Made by a program: the position numbers and the translations under genes. DNA of 64,000 bases, taken from contig JAQFVV010006698.1 in NCBI GenBank assembly GCA_028023455.1, positions 248,001-312,000 of the forward strand, given 5' to 3'. Below are positions 28,218-44,277 of this stretch, piece after piece. How positions within the stretch are numbered: position 1 is the first letter of the stretch; the number at the start of each line of letters is the position of its first letter. The notes below the pieces were generated by a model that saw only the letters and a list, made by a program, of their open reading frames with translations, ran no database searches and had not been told where the DNA came from. Source of the stretch: Epiperipatus broadwayi (Eukaryota; Onychophora; Udeonychophora; Euonychophora; Peripatidae).

Positions 28218-30529
28218 CTATATAGTAATTATTTTAGAATTTTACACCACAACATGTGGGAAACTAGAAATAAATGTGATCCTAAGAGAAATTATTAAAG
28301 AGTAAGGTATGTAAAAGATTTTATTAGCATCTGATGCCACAATGTAAGGCTTCAATGTAAATACCCACATACACTGAATAGTGAATAATCACCCATATAC
28401 CCCAAGTATAAGATTTTTGTTTGAGCATCTAAGTTGTAACATGGGCCATATAATAATCAAATAATATAACCCTGAGTAAAATATTTAAGAGATTCTAATA
28501 ACCAAACTATACATAAATAAAGTGTTAAAATTAAATGTTAAACTATAAAAGAGTAAGACAGGTAAAAAAGGTGTCCTTAAACTAATGAGTAATTTTAATT
28601 TTTTTTTTGATACTTAATAATGTAAATACCATACTCAGAGTGCATTAATGTATACAAGTAAAGAATTGATTTAGCATTTTGAACCATCACTAAATTGATA
28701 TGTAACATTTATAAAAAAATGATTGAGACATTATGAGGTCTATGGTTGGATGGAGGGTATAAATTGAGTATAAAAAGGAAGAAAAAATATATTGTTTAGG
28801 AAGAGGTGAAGCATACTCAGATCTAATTGGGGTTCCATATAAAAACTAGAATAATAAAATAACAGTAGTCACAAGAAGTTAGTATAAGGATTAAGCATAG
28901 GGATTTGAGCAGCATAGACAGACAAGGACAGTAGTATAGAATAGCAGTAGAGAACAATAGACACTGACCACAATACCAGAGGAGGATAGAATTAGCCATT
29001 TATTAAGATAAGTCAAACAAAAATAATAATAAATACAAACGGATAGAGAGAACAAAAAATGGACAAAAAACAGTTAGCCAATCAAAAACTGGGGAGTTGA
29101 AACCACAAAAAGAAAGGGATATTCAACAAAATAGAAAAATGTGGGGCTTTCAGATGAAACTTATAGAATAAATATTTAAACAAGAAATGAAAAAGATGAA
29201 GGAATCCTATAAGGAATAATTTAGAAAAAAAGAAGAAATGGACAAGGAGGAAGCTAGGAGAAAAGATGAAAAAATGGAAAAGACAAGGGAATTCTATGAG
29301 GAGGAGAATAGGAATAGGGAAGATGAAATGAGACAGAGAGATACAGAACATCAGGAAATCTTTAAGTCGATGATAAATGACATTTAAAAAATCACAGAAC
29401 CAGCATAGTACAAATTAGAGAAAAGAGTGGAGAATTTTGTCAAGAAAATGAAATTAGCATAAAGGAACAAGGAGAATCCATGAATGACAAAGCAAAGGAG
29501 TGAAAAATAATTGAGGGAGAGGACCTTATACTAGGAGATCAATTTTCATGAGAGTGGTCAACCATATCTGACCTCAAGAAAGAAAAGATGACCAAAGACA
29601 AAAATAGTACCGGAATAGGGTCTGGTAGTTACTTAGCCAAGTTTATACATATAATTATTTTATGGGGAGAAATTGGGGAAAGCCCTCAGAAACATCTTGA
29701 AAGTCTTGAAGATTTTTTTCCTTTCTATCCAGTAGGACTGAGCAAACAGATAGCTATTGCCAGTCACAATTTGCAAAGGTATGTGAAAATGTGGTGAAAC
29801 ATGATGATCAATAAACCAAAGACTCCAAAAAAGTACCAGGATTTGTTGCTAAAGCACTATTGGAGCAATGAGCATCAGAGTGGTGTCTTTAATAGGATTT
29901 GCCAGAAGAAATATGGATCCATAACCATGGAAACATACACTCACTTTTCTGTCTACTAAGCAGCTAGGCTAAAATCCCTTATAACATTTGTGGTGGTAGA
30001 TGCACATATTATAGTGTCCCTCCAGTGGAATATGCTGCTCCCTACACAACAACTATAGCTGGAATTCAGATCAAAAATATAGGAGATATAGAGAATTCCT
30101 GACAACTAAGGATTTTAACCATTGGGCTAAAGAACCTTGTGATAGGATATGGAAAACAGATAATCAAAACTGTGTTTATAAATAACAAGAGGCACACATT
30201 ATCCACATAATTCTAGGATATATGCCATTTAACTCAAAAGGGACAGATACAACACCAACAAAAATGGATTTGAACTTGGGATAGGAGCTGGTAAACCCTG
30301 TAGGTTAAAATTTTGAGTAACTTATATATAGATAATAATCCCCAAAACACAGTATATTCAATAATTGATCCGAGTAGGTAAGTCATTATTTGTTGAATTC
30401 CTGTTTTCCATAAACAAAAAAACATACATATATAAATGTAGTTTTTTTTAAAAAATGTTAAATGACCATGAACCATAAGTAGATTTTTTGTTTGATTTTT
30501 TTTTGTTATCCACACCAAGTAAGGGAATA
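28218..30529 (+). mobile_element. Interior of the family B LTR retrotransposon, gag only
   Basis: About 2.3 kb between direct LTRs. The first kilobase has no recognised content. From 29.1 to 29.4 kb the plus strand encodes a Lys/Glu-rich coiled-coil segment broken by stops, followed by a capsid-like segment. A purine run (AAGTAAGGGAATA, about 30517-30529) directly before the 3' LTR fits a polypurine tract. No protease, RT or integrase motifs are seen, so the interior is deleted or the element was nonautonomous. No convincing tRNA primer-binding site was found after 28217. Confidence 0.55.
29120..29990 (+). pseudogene. Degenerate gag-like ORF
   Basis: The first part is coiled coil (KKEEMDKEEARRKDEKMEK, then NREDEMRQRDTEHQEIFKS). 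After several breaks, the 29588-29797 frame reads LESLEDFFPFYPVGLSKQIA and then IASHNLQRYVKMW, resembling the capsid pattern of Ty3-type gag proteins, in which a glutamate-rich FeeFl segment is followed by LqG.A..W. Further downstream, TMETYTHFSVYxAARLKSL continues after an in-frame stop. Several stops and shifts show it is dead. It would have encoded the structural particle protein of the retrotransposon. Confidence 0.45.
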
Positions 30530-30644
30530 TGCAACTGTAAGATTCAAGTTGAAATCATAGTTTCACCTCAGTCATATTTGTTCTATCCTCTTCTAGCCAC
30601 TCCACCATTTCACCTAAATTTAAACTCTCAATATCGGACTATGC

Positions 30645-30746
<102 letters not shown>

Positions 30747-31911
30747 CTTGTTAAATATGCCTCATACACACATACACTCCAATATGGGATATTAATGCAC
30801 TGATAAATAATTTATTAAATTTAGAATGTTTAATATATTGTGTTAATTATTATTTTGGATCAAAATTATAACATTTTAATTTATAAAATCTAAATTGTTT
30901 TTAACCTTTTTAAATATTTAAATGTATTCAAAATGCAAATCCCCCTGCTAAGTAAAATTGTAAATCATAGAGGGTGGGGAGAGACAATAGAATACTGAGA
31001 AATATTCCTGAAAGCTTTTCAATTAGTTTTTAAAGAAACAACTGCAGTATAATGTGGTCTTAGTTAAAATACACAATAAAATATAGTAAAATGTTCAGAT
31101 TGAAATAACAAATGGAACATGTGCTCTTAATGCACCATTTTATCTGCAGATATTTGTGGGGACCAGAAAGGTGAATAAACACAATGTTATGTGGATCCGA
31201 AAGATAAAAAGCAAAGAAAGCAAAAGGTATATAAAGTCTTGTTAACAGTAAAATGGGGCTCTATCTATGTCAATCTCCCAATGTCAGGCTAAGTTAATAT
31301 CTATAGTCTAATCTTTGATCTGTCATCTGCTTGTTCATTAAAATATGCTTTTTGCATATAATATTGTGATGCGTGATTAGTAGGTATGAGCTATTCTCTT
31401 TTGGAGAATGGGGGATGCACTGGAACTTCTTCTTGCTTTTAAAATTAACTGAAATTGTCTGCTGTAATCTGTATACTGCTGCATAATCAACTGCTGCTTA
31501 CAATCATGACCATTAAATGAACTGTTAAGAAAAACTACTGTGCCATACTTCATTAATGAGAAATCATTCAGAAATGTGCACATTCTGCTTAAATCAAAGG
31601 TAACCAATATCCAAAATCTCTAAAAACTTTAACACTCTTTATTCAAACTGAAACACTTATCTTTAATTTGTATTGTTTTGTTTATAATTTGACCTCAGGT
31701 AAATTATTTTAAACCACTAAACTTTTTAAAATCTGTAACCTTTAAAATGTTTAATTACTATACAATCTTTATTTTTCTTTGGGTATCCAATTCTATTAAT
31801 ATTTGTTTATTGACATAATTGATTTCATGCCTCAATAATTTTCAACCTTTCCTCTTAACTTTATTAAATGTTAGCCTTCACCAAAATGTGCAAAGTTATT
31901 AGATAATATAT

Positions 31912-34549
31912 TGAAACAGTAAGATTCGTATTCGAATCTTAAGTTTCACCTTTTTCTGTCGTCTCTCACTGACCGGTCTATCCCGCCCAAATTTAAACTT
32001 TTTGGTATCGAATTGTGTGTGTAGAAATCTTAGAAATGTATAAATATATGTAGAATTCAGCATAAACACGCACATATTTCGATCTCAAATTAAACGCAAT
32101 AAATAGGGATAAAATAATATAATTTAGATTTCTTTTAGTTATATAATTTTGTATAATTTTAATCATTTATTTTGGATTATAAAGTTTGTATTTATTGCTT
32201 TGTTTAAATTTCATTTAATAATAATTCTAAAAATATCTGATGTAATATTTAATTAAAAGTTAAAATAATCTTATGTTCCCTTTTTGTTTTTGAAATTTAA
32301 AAGCATCGGTCAGGGATAGATAATAGATTAATTAAAGAAAAATTCCCCAAAATGTAATTAGGAAATGTAAAATGTAAACAATAGAACGGCAGCTTTCTTT
32401 AATTAAAAAAAACCCAACAAAATGCATTGATTATCCTCAGGGCAGATTAAGTAGAACCTAAAAATATCTTAACAAAAATGTGAAAGATCAAGATAAAAAA
32501 AAAGAGGCCATCTTAGACTTGCTGGAGACATTCACTTAAACTTTAGCTTTGCTCTCGATCACTGAGAGTCTCCAAAAATAGAAAAATAATTTGTTTCTGC
32601 CAAGGTATGACCGAGTAAATCACCTAGATTATTCTCCATTGGGATATGGCTATCGGATGCTGATATTTCCATTGCCCGTCATAAATTCACCATGAAGATC
32701 TGCTGCCTGAAATAAATGAGAAAGCTGCTGCTGCCATGAAATTAAATGAATCTCTTAATACAAGAAAGAATTGCCACTCGTGAACTTTTTGCTGCTGTGA
32801 AAGTAAAATGAAACGTCTAAATACAAGAAAGAATTGCCACTCATGAACTATTTGCTACTTAACCAATGGACTCGGAAAACTTCTTATAAAACAGTTACCT
32901 GTCTGTGTTCAAACTCTAGAGTACTCTAATAATATGCTATAGCTATTCTTCATATTACTTATCTAAATTTATAAAATGTAAAAACTATCATTTGTATAAC
33001 TAAAACTGAATAATTAACTTAATGTGTAAATTTCTCTACTAATCTAGCTTACCTCATTCTGTCTTGGGTGCATATTTCTATAATCTACATTTCTATCTAT
33101 AGTTATTATTTAATTATTGCATGCTCATAATTATTTCAATTTTCAAAGTTTAAATCTATGATCGCTTAAAACAATGAATGCGTGTCAAATTTTCATTAAT
33201 ATTTACTTTCTTTAATAACTTAACTTTCATATAAATTGACACGCATTCAATGCTTCATTTATTGTAATGCAGGAGTCTACTACTTCGCAAATGGCTGACG
33301 TATTAGTTATAATAATTCCCAAGTTATATATGTTTTGTATTTATTAAATAATCAGTGAATAATTCCAGAAAATTACATTTCTTTGAGAGTCACCAACGTT
33401 CTTTAGTAAATGTTGATAATGTAGAGCCGAATTAGAAATCTATTTAAATCTCATCATAATCAATTATCAGTATACATGTGTTACGTTTTAGAGATGCGAT
33501 GACCCATTCTGCCATGAAATTTCTGGATTCTTCAGGGTTGAAATTAATCCCAGTTTTCCTACACAAGCGGGCATAATGGGTGCTCCCGTAGGATTTGACA
33601 ATGTCATGCAGCCAGCCGGCAAATCACGCCACGTACCGCTTGTCCCTGGTTATGCTTATGTGAAACCTTACTTCATCGGACCGAGGCAGAGACCAGTCTG
33701 ATATTCTTATAAACCCATTTGCGGCATTGCAGTTTCGATATACTGCCATTCCATATCACCTTTCTAAAGCGTACCACGTGTTCCTTTTCTCAATTCTATT
33801 ATTCTATATATCACTCTGCCTCTGCATTATCTTCATAATTCACTCTCAAATAAATGTTTGCCCTTAGTTATAAATAAATATTTTAATTAAATAAATATAT
33901 GTCTGCCATTACTCTTATAACCCATACTTTAGACTCTTGCATTGCAAAGGTATAAATCCCTCCATGCATGCATTAGAAATACTCACTCGAGAATTTTAGG
34001 TAGCTAGATTACGCCTTCAAATAAATGTATTCCTTTTGTAAACATTACAGTATCGGAAATACCGCTACTGAAATCCTCAATATAAAATAATGTCTAAATA
34101 AATAAATGTATTCTTTAAAATATAATCATGTCGCAAATCCCGCTACTGAAGCTGTGAGTCCATAAAATATTATTAGATTGTGTTATTAAAATGTATTAAT
34201 AAATAATTTTAAACTATACGTCTGCAGTTACGTTTCATTTATTCGATACCCATTCTATATAATATTTCCTCGATTATGTAAATATGAATGTTTAATTAAT
34301 ATTAGTTTGGTGATTGGCTAACTCGAGAATAAAATCATGAGTCTCTTGCATATCCCTGACCACCGTGCCTAAGGAAATATTTACTAATGTCGCATCAGAT
34401 GCGTTGTTTCGTGGATTGTATTGTGGAACCGATAAACTATGTAAGAACCCAGTACCACGGGTGGCTTCGCTACTCGATGGTGCTGCTGTTCTGTATGGTG
34501 GTCGAATTCTGCACTATGTTTACGAGTCACACGTTTTCTGACCGTTGCA
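31912..34549 (+). mobile_element. Solo LTR-like element, family A, copy 2, nested in the 3' LTR
   Basis: The element starts TGAAACAGTAAGATTCG and ends TCTGACCGTTGCA. It is flanked by ATAT at 31908-31911 and 34550-34553. The empty site survives in the 5' LTR near 26.82 kb as GATAATATATTTATAG, exactly what remains when the element and one ATAT are removed. It aligns along its length with the copy at 648-3324. It lacks that copy's 154-bp tandem duplication but has its own small duplication near 32.7-32.85 kb (GAAAGAATTGCCACT occurs twice). Its minus-strand counterpart of the open frame at 3093-3324 is shifted and shorter. Confidence 0.75.
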
Positions 34550-35960
34550 ATATTTATAGTAAACTCATCATATATATATATATATGAATCAGCTAGCTGG
34601 GACATTATATAATCTTTATATGATTTAAATTATTTCTCAGATATGGCTCATTTTATATTAATGCACTTTCTTGTATCTTCTTATATTTTAATAAATTATC
34701 CAAGTTTCAGAGACACATCTAACTTTCATGGTTAGGTATGAGCATGTATGTACCATAATTTGAGTGGGTGGATATTTTAGTTTAACAATAGAAATATCTA
34801 AAATTATATTTTTTACCATTTTATTATTAGTATTAATTGGTATCCATTGACTTTAACTTTATAATCAAACCAATCTCGTTATTTGAGGGCTTGTAAGTTA
34901 ATTACTCATAATTGTGCACCTCGGAAGTGAGTCATCATTTATTTGCAATTAAATATAAATCCACTTCTATGATCAAATGATAGGTGTTATTTTTGAGCCA
35001 TGCTAAAGTTTTTCTCTTATTTTAAACCAGGGAAATCTTCAGATACCTATGGTTAAGGGTATCATTACACTCCATATAAAAGGGCATAGTTCAAAGTGCT
35101 CCCACAGAAAGCTGAGTCTGTCATGAGGTCAGGTAGTAACAGTGGCAGAAGCTCCCATATACCTGGACTTGTGATTATGTCTGCTCTTGTAGTGACCCTG
35201 GAAGAAAGCTCTTCCACAAGTTTATATTTTTCTCCTGATTTGATCTCAAAATTTGTTCTATTATTCTATGGCATCTCTATCAATATCACCTTTTGTCTAG
35301 TTAAGTATTTTTTTTATTTTCTGCTTATGATTTCACTTCCCAAGTCTCCAGCATTATTTGCTCTCCAATAATAGGCCCTATTTAGAATTAATCATGTAAA
35401 TGAACTTTTTATATAACCTATTGTTGGTATGAGTTAATTTACAGCCATATATCTCTTTCAACTTTTCCTTCACATGTTAGCTAATGTACTTAATCTGGGG
35501 AATAAAATAAGGGCTTGTTACCATTAAATACCCATAGGGACATGTTGAATTACTGCTATAATAATGTGTAAACTCATGGCATATTAGGAGTATTGACAGA
35601 GTTTAAACTCCAAGATTATAAATAAATTTATATTAATATTAAATCTAGTTTTAACTGTATCTATGTCTTCATGTCTATTTTGTTCATGCCTTATAGCCAT
35701 AGTGTGTAATATGGTTATTCATTAGATTAATAATATTAGTTGTAATAGAATTAGTTAGAGTCTCTTGCATCTTCCTGACCCCCGTGGCCTTAAAAATGTT
35801 TGCTGTAGTGGTGGCACATATGTTATGCCATAGTTAAAAGTTGTGTAATCAATCTACTAGATTCCATCTCAGCATTGCCCAGAAACCACCTGTAATGCTG
35901 CTTTTTTGACTGTAGTGGATGGAAGATGCAACTAAGGTTGAAGAGATATGCGAATTGTAA

Positions 35961-39157
<3,197 letters not shown>

Positions 39158-39218
<61 letters not shown>
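39158..39218. repeat. (TA)n microsatellite
   Basis: About 60 bp of TA dinucleotides, immediately right of the ATACCGA/TCGGTAT hairpin. Confidence 0.95.
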
Positions 39219-40400
39219 TTTAAGATAGATATAATTTGAAGAATTTGAACATATTCTCTCAAGCTCCCTATAGTCATTCATTCCATCTTATACAACAGAT
39301 ATAGATGACCACATAAATATGGAAAATTTAAATGATTCCCAATAAACATATTTCATGCTAACTGAGCATTGACCTTATATATGTGTGTGGAAGATGATCT
39401 TGAAAAACATATAAGTACTGTTTTAGACAAAATACATATCTTGAAGATCTTTTTTTCACATGTATGTGCTATGTGTATCTGTGGTGTTAATATGGAATGA
39501 ATGATTAAAGGAAGCTTGAATATCTGGGTTCAAATTTTTTTCTAATTATCTTTATATATATATATATATTTAATTTTCGCATTCAATAAAATGAAAAATA
39601 CCCAAAAATAAAGTTATCTTTATGAGATTTATTTCTATAAAAATGTCTTTAGGAAGATACTTTACTGCAGAAAGAACTTAAATAACTGTATCATTTTCTT
39701 TATATTCTATAATTTCTTAAAAAAAAAAAAAAACAAGAACTTTTTTTAAAGAAAACTAATGTAAAATTATGTAAGTCCCCTTATTTAAATCTAAAAAAAC
39801 TTAAACTCTAAAATCATTATTTAATTAACAATGCACAATTTATTATCATATCTTTTTAGTATGATAACATCTATCACCTTGAAAGCATTTTGTTTTGGAC
39901 ATTTTTCCCCCCAGACTCTTAAGTAATTGCTTAATCAAAATTCTTAAAAGATATTATTCTGAATGTGTTTGATAAAAGTAGTCAGAAATAAAATTAATTA
40001 CCACATTCCTAATTGAAAAAAAGATTGGCCTATAGTTAAAATATGTGACATTCTTTTTAAACAAAATTAAACATAATATCAACAAATTAAAAACCCTTCT
40101 TTTTCTTTTCAAAAACTTTATTTTCTTATATCAATACTGAACATATATATAATACAAAAGTCCAACATTTCAATTGTTTTTATCTTCATACTGTCATTTT
40201 CAAGGATATGCAACAACAATATAAAATAATATTTATAAATAAACGTCAATTACATAAATACTTTCATCTTACATTAACATAAACAGTAGAAACATATTAA
40301 ACATAAATAATTATATTTTACATACATCACTCTCCCACTGCTATTTTTTATTACTCTTTCATTTACATTATTTAATTACAAATCTGTCTTAAAATCATCC
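39219..40400. other. AT-rich stretch without recognised features
   Basis: No recognised protein or RNA gene. A run of about 15 A and a short TATA repeat are the only simple features. Confidence 0.45.
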
Positions 40401-40774
40401 ATGAAATTTTTATACACATTTAAAAACCAAACATAATTTCACATACCTCCCCCTTTTTTAATCTTATCTAAAACCCATCTCAAAACTACATTCTTAAACT
40501 ATAGCTTTAATGGATATAAAACAAAAAAAAAAAAACATCTTTTTTTATCCAAAAATACATTTTACAATTTACCTAAACCTATTTAAACATTCATTTTAAT
40601 TATAAATTATTTTAGATTCCTTATCTACTCCATTAATCGTATTTAAAATAGGATTATATTTTTTTAGGTAAAAATATTCTTTTACCATCCTTTCTTTGTA
40701 ATTTTTAACCCTTTCCAACATTTTAATATTAAATTCTTTTTTTACCTATAATTTTACAATGTATGTAAATATTT

Positions 40775-40905
40775 GAATTTTTGTCATATAAATGATCTCT
40801 AAATCTAGTTTTTAATGTATTCTTTGTTGTACCAATATATGAAATCATTTTTAACTTCCCTCTTACAATTTAAGCATTCAATTAAATAAGTTCCATTCAT
40901 TTTGT
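40775..40905 (-). pseudogene. GIY-YIG endonuclease remnant of the second PLE family
   Basis: The minus strand reads NGTYLIECLNCK, then after a one-base shift YIGTTKNTLKTRFRDHLYD. This is a GIY-YIG core with CxxC-type cysteines, YIG and the catalytic-type Arg followed by DH. It is short, shifted and dead, but it shows that this family also carried the endonuclease. Confidence 0.65.
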
Positions 40906-41469
40906 CAATTTCTATATTTCTTGTATCATTAATTAAATTTTCTAAATACAGTTTCTTTTTATATACTGGATTAATAATTAACCTACTTTCCCCCCTTGTA
41001 TTTATTATTTATACTTTTTATAATCTTTTTAATCTTAATAAATGTATTTCTAGAAACATTATAACTATTATATATAAATTTATTTACATCTTTCCCATTG
41101 TTTCTCTTCTTTATTATCCTTTTAATATTTTTTATTACATAATTTATCAATAACATTAACTGGGTAATTATTTATGCTACCTTCCTTTTTATATAAAAAT
41201 TTGTTTTATAAACAATTTTTCTTCAGAACATAAGTTAATTGATCTATTCATCCTATTATTAATAATATTAATTTTATGTTCATATTCAATATCTGAATCC
41301 CAACTACTTTACAAACCATAAAAAGTTTCTTTTCTGAATACTCTTGTTTCAATAACAACCTTACAATTCTTAATAACTTTTTTTATTATAACATCCATAT
41401 AAGTAATTACATTATTTTTGTCTTTTTCTAAAGTAAATCTAATGTCATCATCAATTGAATTAATATATC

Positions 41470-42084
41470 TTATAAAACATTCAGATTTTCTATAATTGCC
41501 AGTGAACCCTTAAAATTAATCATCAACATACTTAACCCCAAAAAAAATGGTTTACATTTTGTAATACAAAAATATTTATCTTTATAATCATTCATAAATA
41601 TAGCAGCTAAATATCCACTCATACTATTCACCATACTCAATCCTTTACATTGTTTATAATATACCTGATTATATTTAAACACCACATCTTTACAACAAAT
41701 ATTTAACATATCATACAATTGACTGCATTCCATTTTATACTTTTATTTTTATCTTTAATATACCTATTCAATATTATATCAAATGCTTTAAGTGGTCCAA
41801 TATTCGTGTACATAATACATATACCAAGTTTAAAAAAAAAACACATTTTTATACTTATTTCCTTCTAAAAACACATTTAAAGTCTTTACAAAATCATATG
41901 AATTACTTACATTATTTTCTTTTTTTGTTTCACCATATTTTAAAAAAAAAATATTATATAACCATTTAGACAAATTTTCGTAATACAAATCCACATTATT
42001 AATAATAGGTCTTAATGGTATTTCTAATTTATGTATTTTAAGTGCATCTTTAAAGTACATTCTTTTCAACCTAAATAGATACAC
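41470..42084 (-). pseudogene. PLE reverse transcriptase fragments
   Basis: Two frames (41830-42084 and 41470-41733). The first has KDALKIHKLEIPLRPIIN, equivalent to the PKIHKP.iPLRPI motif of PLE RTs. The second covers motif B (QCKGLSMVNSMSGYLAA), where the family normally has a GvaMGsplsp-like sequence, and ends at a degraded catalytic box. A frame between them supplies YTNIGPLKAFDI. It is nonfunctional. Confidence 0.7.
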
Positions 42085-42088
42085 TTTA

Positions 42089-42091
<3 letters not shown>

Positions 42092-42168
<77 letters not shown>
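42092..42168. repeat. (TA)n microsatellite, left of the palindrome
   Basis: About 77 bp of TA dinucleotides. Confidence 0.95.
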
Positions 42169-42179
<11 letters not shown>

Positions 42180-42201
42180 CCGTTAATTAAAAATAATATT
42201 G

Positions 42202-42655
42202 TAATTATAATTGAAATAATATTTTTAAACGGTTTATAAACAATTCAAACAATCTTTAAATCCGCAGAAGTACTTTCGGTTACTTTCAAACCTGCCTCAA
42301 CTGCTATTAAATTCAAAAACTAAAAGCGGAAGCAAACGTCATCAATTCAAATTCCACGAATCTCGTATTTTAATGTTAGAAGCTTGTCGATTTATCAAAT
42401 GTGTTTTATTCCTGTTTATAAATTATAGAGGCAATTTTTATAAACAGGAATAAAACATTTGATAAATCGACAAGCTTCTAACATTAAAATACGAGATTCG
42501 TGGAATTTGATTTGATGACGTTTGCTTCCGCTTTCAGTTTTTGAATTTAATAGCAGTTGAGGCAGGTTTGAAAGTAACCGAAAGTACTTCTGCGGATTTA
42601 AAGATTGTTTGAATTGTTTATAAACCGTTTAAAAATATTATTTCAATTATAATTA
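42202..42655. repeat. ~450-bp near-perfect palindrome (fold-back element)
   Basis: The left arm 42202-42422 and right arm about 42438-42655 are inverted copies around a ~15-base centre (TTATAGAGGCAAT region). Differences found by eye are few: one 2-base indel (CAAATGTGTTTT against CAAATGTTTT) and a handful of substitutions over ~220 bp. The arms include AATCCGCAGAAGTACTTTCG and GCGGAAGCAAACGTCAT. (TA)n lies on both sides, and the pair interrupts the minus-strand PLE. It has no coding capacity. It could be a fold-back or long-TIR MITE that inserted at TA, or an inverted duplication; any transcript would form a long hairpin. Confidence 0.9.
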
Positions 42656-42846
42656 TATATATATATATATAAAACCCTATTAACCATATTATTTTTTTTC
42701 TATACCACCATTCTTTCTAATTCTTTCAAAACAATCCTCATCCAATATTTTTTTCATTTTTTTATCATATTCTTCCTTCATCATAATTACCATACTAGAT
42801 GTCTTATGTCCTCTCAAAATAACATATTTTTATATTTACTTTTAAT

Positions 42847-44277
42847 TTGACTAATAATTCCCCATTTATTTTCATATTTATACTCCAAATTATTTATCAT
42901 ATTATATTCCATCTCTTCTTTGTATATAAAAAAAAACCATCCTACCCTAACAGCCACGATCCAAACCAGTCGGACCCAGGCTGCCATTTGAGGACGACTT
43001 TTTATTTAGGTACTTACAACTGCAGATCACTTTCAAGTGAAGGAAGATTGCAAGAATTAGAAGAAGAACTCTCTTATATTAAATGGGATATTATTGGACT
43101 TTGTGAAGTTAGAAGAAAAGGTGAAGAGACAATTGATTTAAAAAGTGGACATATGCTCTATTATAAAGGCACAAATATTGGAAATACAAGTGGAGTAGGA
43201 TTCATTATAAATAAAAAGTGGAAGAACAATATTGTGGAGATTGATGGTGTATCAGACATAGTGGCAAGATTAGTTATACAACTTAATAGCAGATATCAAA
43301 TGCAGATAATTCAGGTTTATGCCCCAACAAGTTCTCACAGTGATGAAGTAGTAGAAGATTTTTATATGGATGTACAAAAGGCTTTTGATCAGAGTAAACA
43401 ACATTTTAAAATTGTTATGGGAGATTTTAATGCTAGAATTGGTAAACAAATGAAAGATGAAAGTGTTGTAGGTAATTTTGGTTATGGTAATAGAAATGAG
43501 AGAGGACATAGACTTGTGGAGTTTGCAGAGAAGGAAAAACTTTATATTATGAATTCTTTTTTTGAGAAAAATGTTAGAAGGAAATGGGCATGGAAGCATC
43601 CAAATGCAGGTACAGCAGAATTGGATTATATTTTGACTAACAGGAAATACATATTTAAAGATTGTAATGTTCTTAATAAATTTAACACAGGAAGTGATCA
43701 ACGATTAGTAAGGGGTAAGATACATGTTAATGTAAAACTGGAGAGACAAAAATTATTAAGGAAAACTATATTTACAGTTGATATTCCTAATCTTCAGAAA
43801 CATTCTAATGAATTTAAATTAGAACTTACAAATCGGTTTCAAGTATTAGTAGATTTTGAACATGATTCAGATTTGAATGAAATTAATATGAAAATAACTG
43901 ATACACTTTTAAAAACTGCAACAAAGATAGCTGGTAGAAAAAAGCAGCAATTGACTAATAAAATTTCTACTGAGACTAGAGAACTTATGAAGAAAAGAAG
44001 GAATATGAAGTTTTGCAAGAATGATGCATTAAAAAGAATTGAATATCTCGAATTTTGTAAAATGGTGCGGAAAAGAGTTGAAAATGATATAAGAAAGTAT
44101 AACTGTGAACTAGCAAGAAAAGCTGTAGAAGAAAATAAAAGTCTTAAGAATGTAAAACAACATTTTGATATTGGTAGGAAATTTATATCTGCAATAAGGA
44201 AAAAAGATGGAATTATTACTAAAAAGAGGGATGACATTATGAAATTGGTAGAAGATTTTTTATCAAGAATTATATAG
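42847..44277 (+). pseudogene. RTE endonuclease domain and linker
   Basis: A 476-codon frame. The first ~30 codons are antisense PLE sequence, so the real element product begins later. From LGTYNCRSLSSEGRLQELE the endonuclease motifs run in order: the N of TYN, CEVRRKGEE (catalytic Glu), QVYAPTSSHSDE, MGDFNARIG (Asp/Asn), NRNERGHRLVEF, ELDYILTN and GSDQRLVRGK. The last should be SDH; His is replaced by Gln at 43699-43701, which would remove the catalytic histidine. The linker is basic and helical. The frame ends at SRII because TTTTTT near 44256 has one T too many; the shifted frame continues FYQELYSNKEQV into the RT. Confidence 0.8.

Larger units (their letters stand above)
40450..42930 (-). 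mobile_element. Degenerate Penelope-like element of a second family
   Basis: Minus-strand fragments in the correct order for a PLE. The N-terminal RT region (about 42930-42690) has VILRGHKTSSMVIMMKEEYD, matching the conserved motif in which PLEs carry DKGG..VVMD..Y. Then come IHKLEIPLRPI (about 42000), YTNIGPLKAFDIIL (about 41790), YYKQCKGLSMVNSMSGYLAAIF (about 41620) and the YVDD position decayed to SMLM. A GIY-YIG piece (GTYLIECLNCK, then YIGTTKNTLKTRFRDH) lies at about 40900-40780. Stops and shifts separate the pieces. It differs from the 11.9-16.9 kb family in nearly every motif. A palindrome in (TA)n interrupts it at 42092-42680. Confidence 0.75.
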
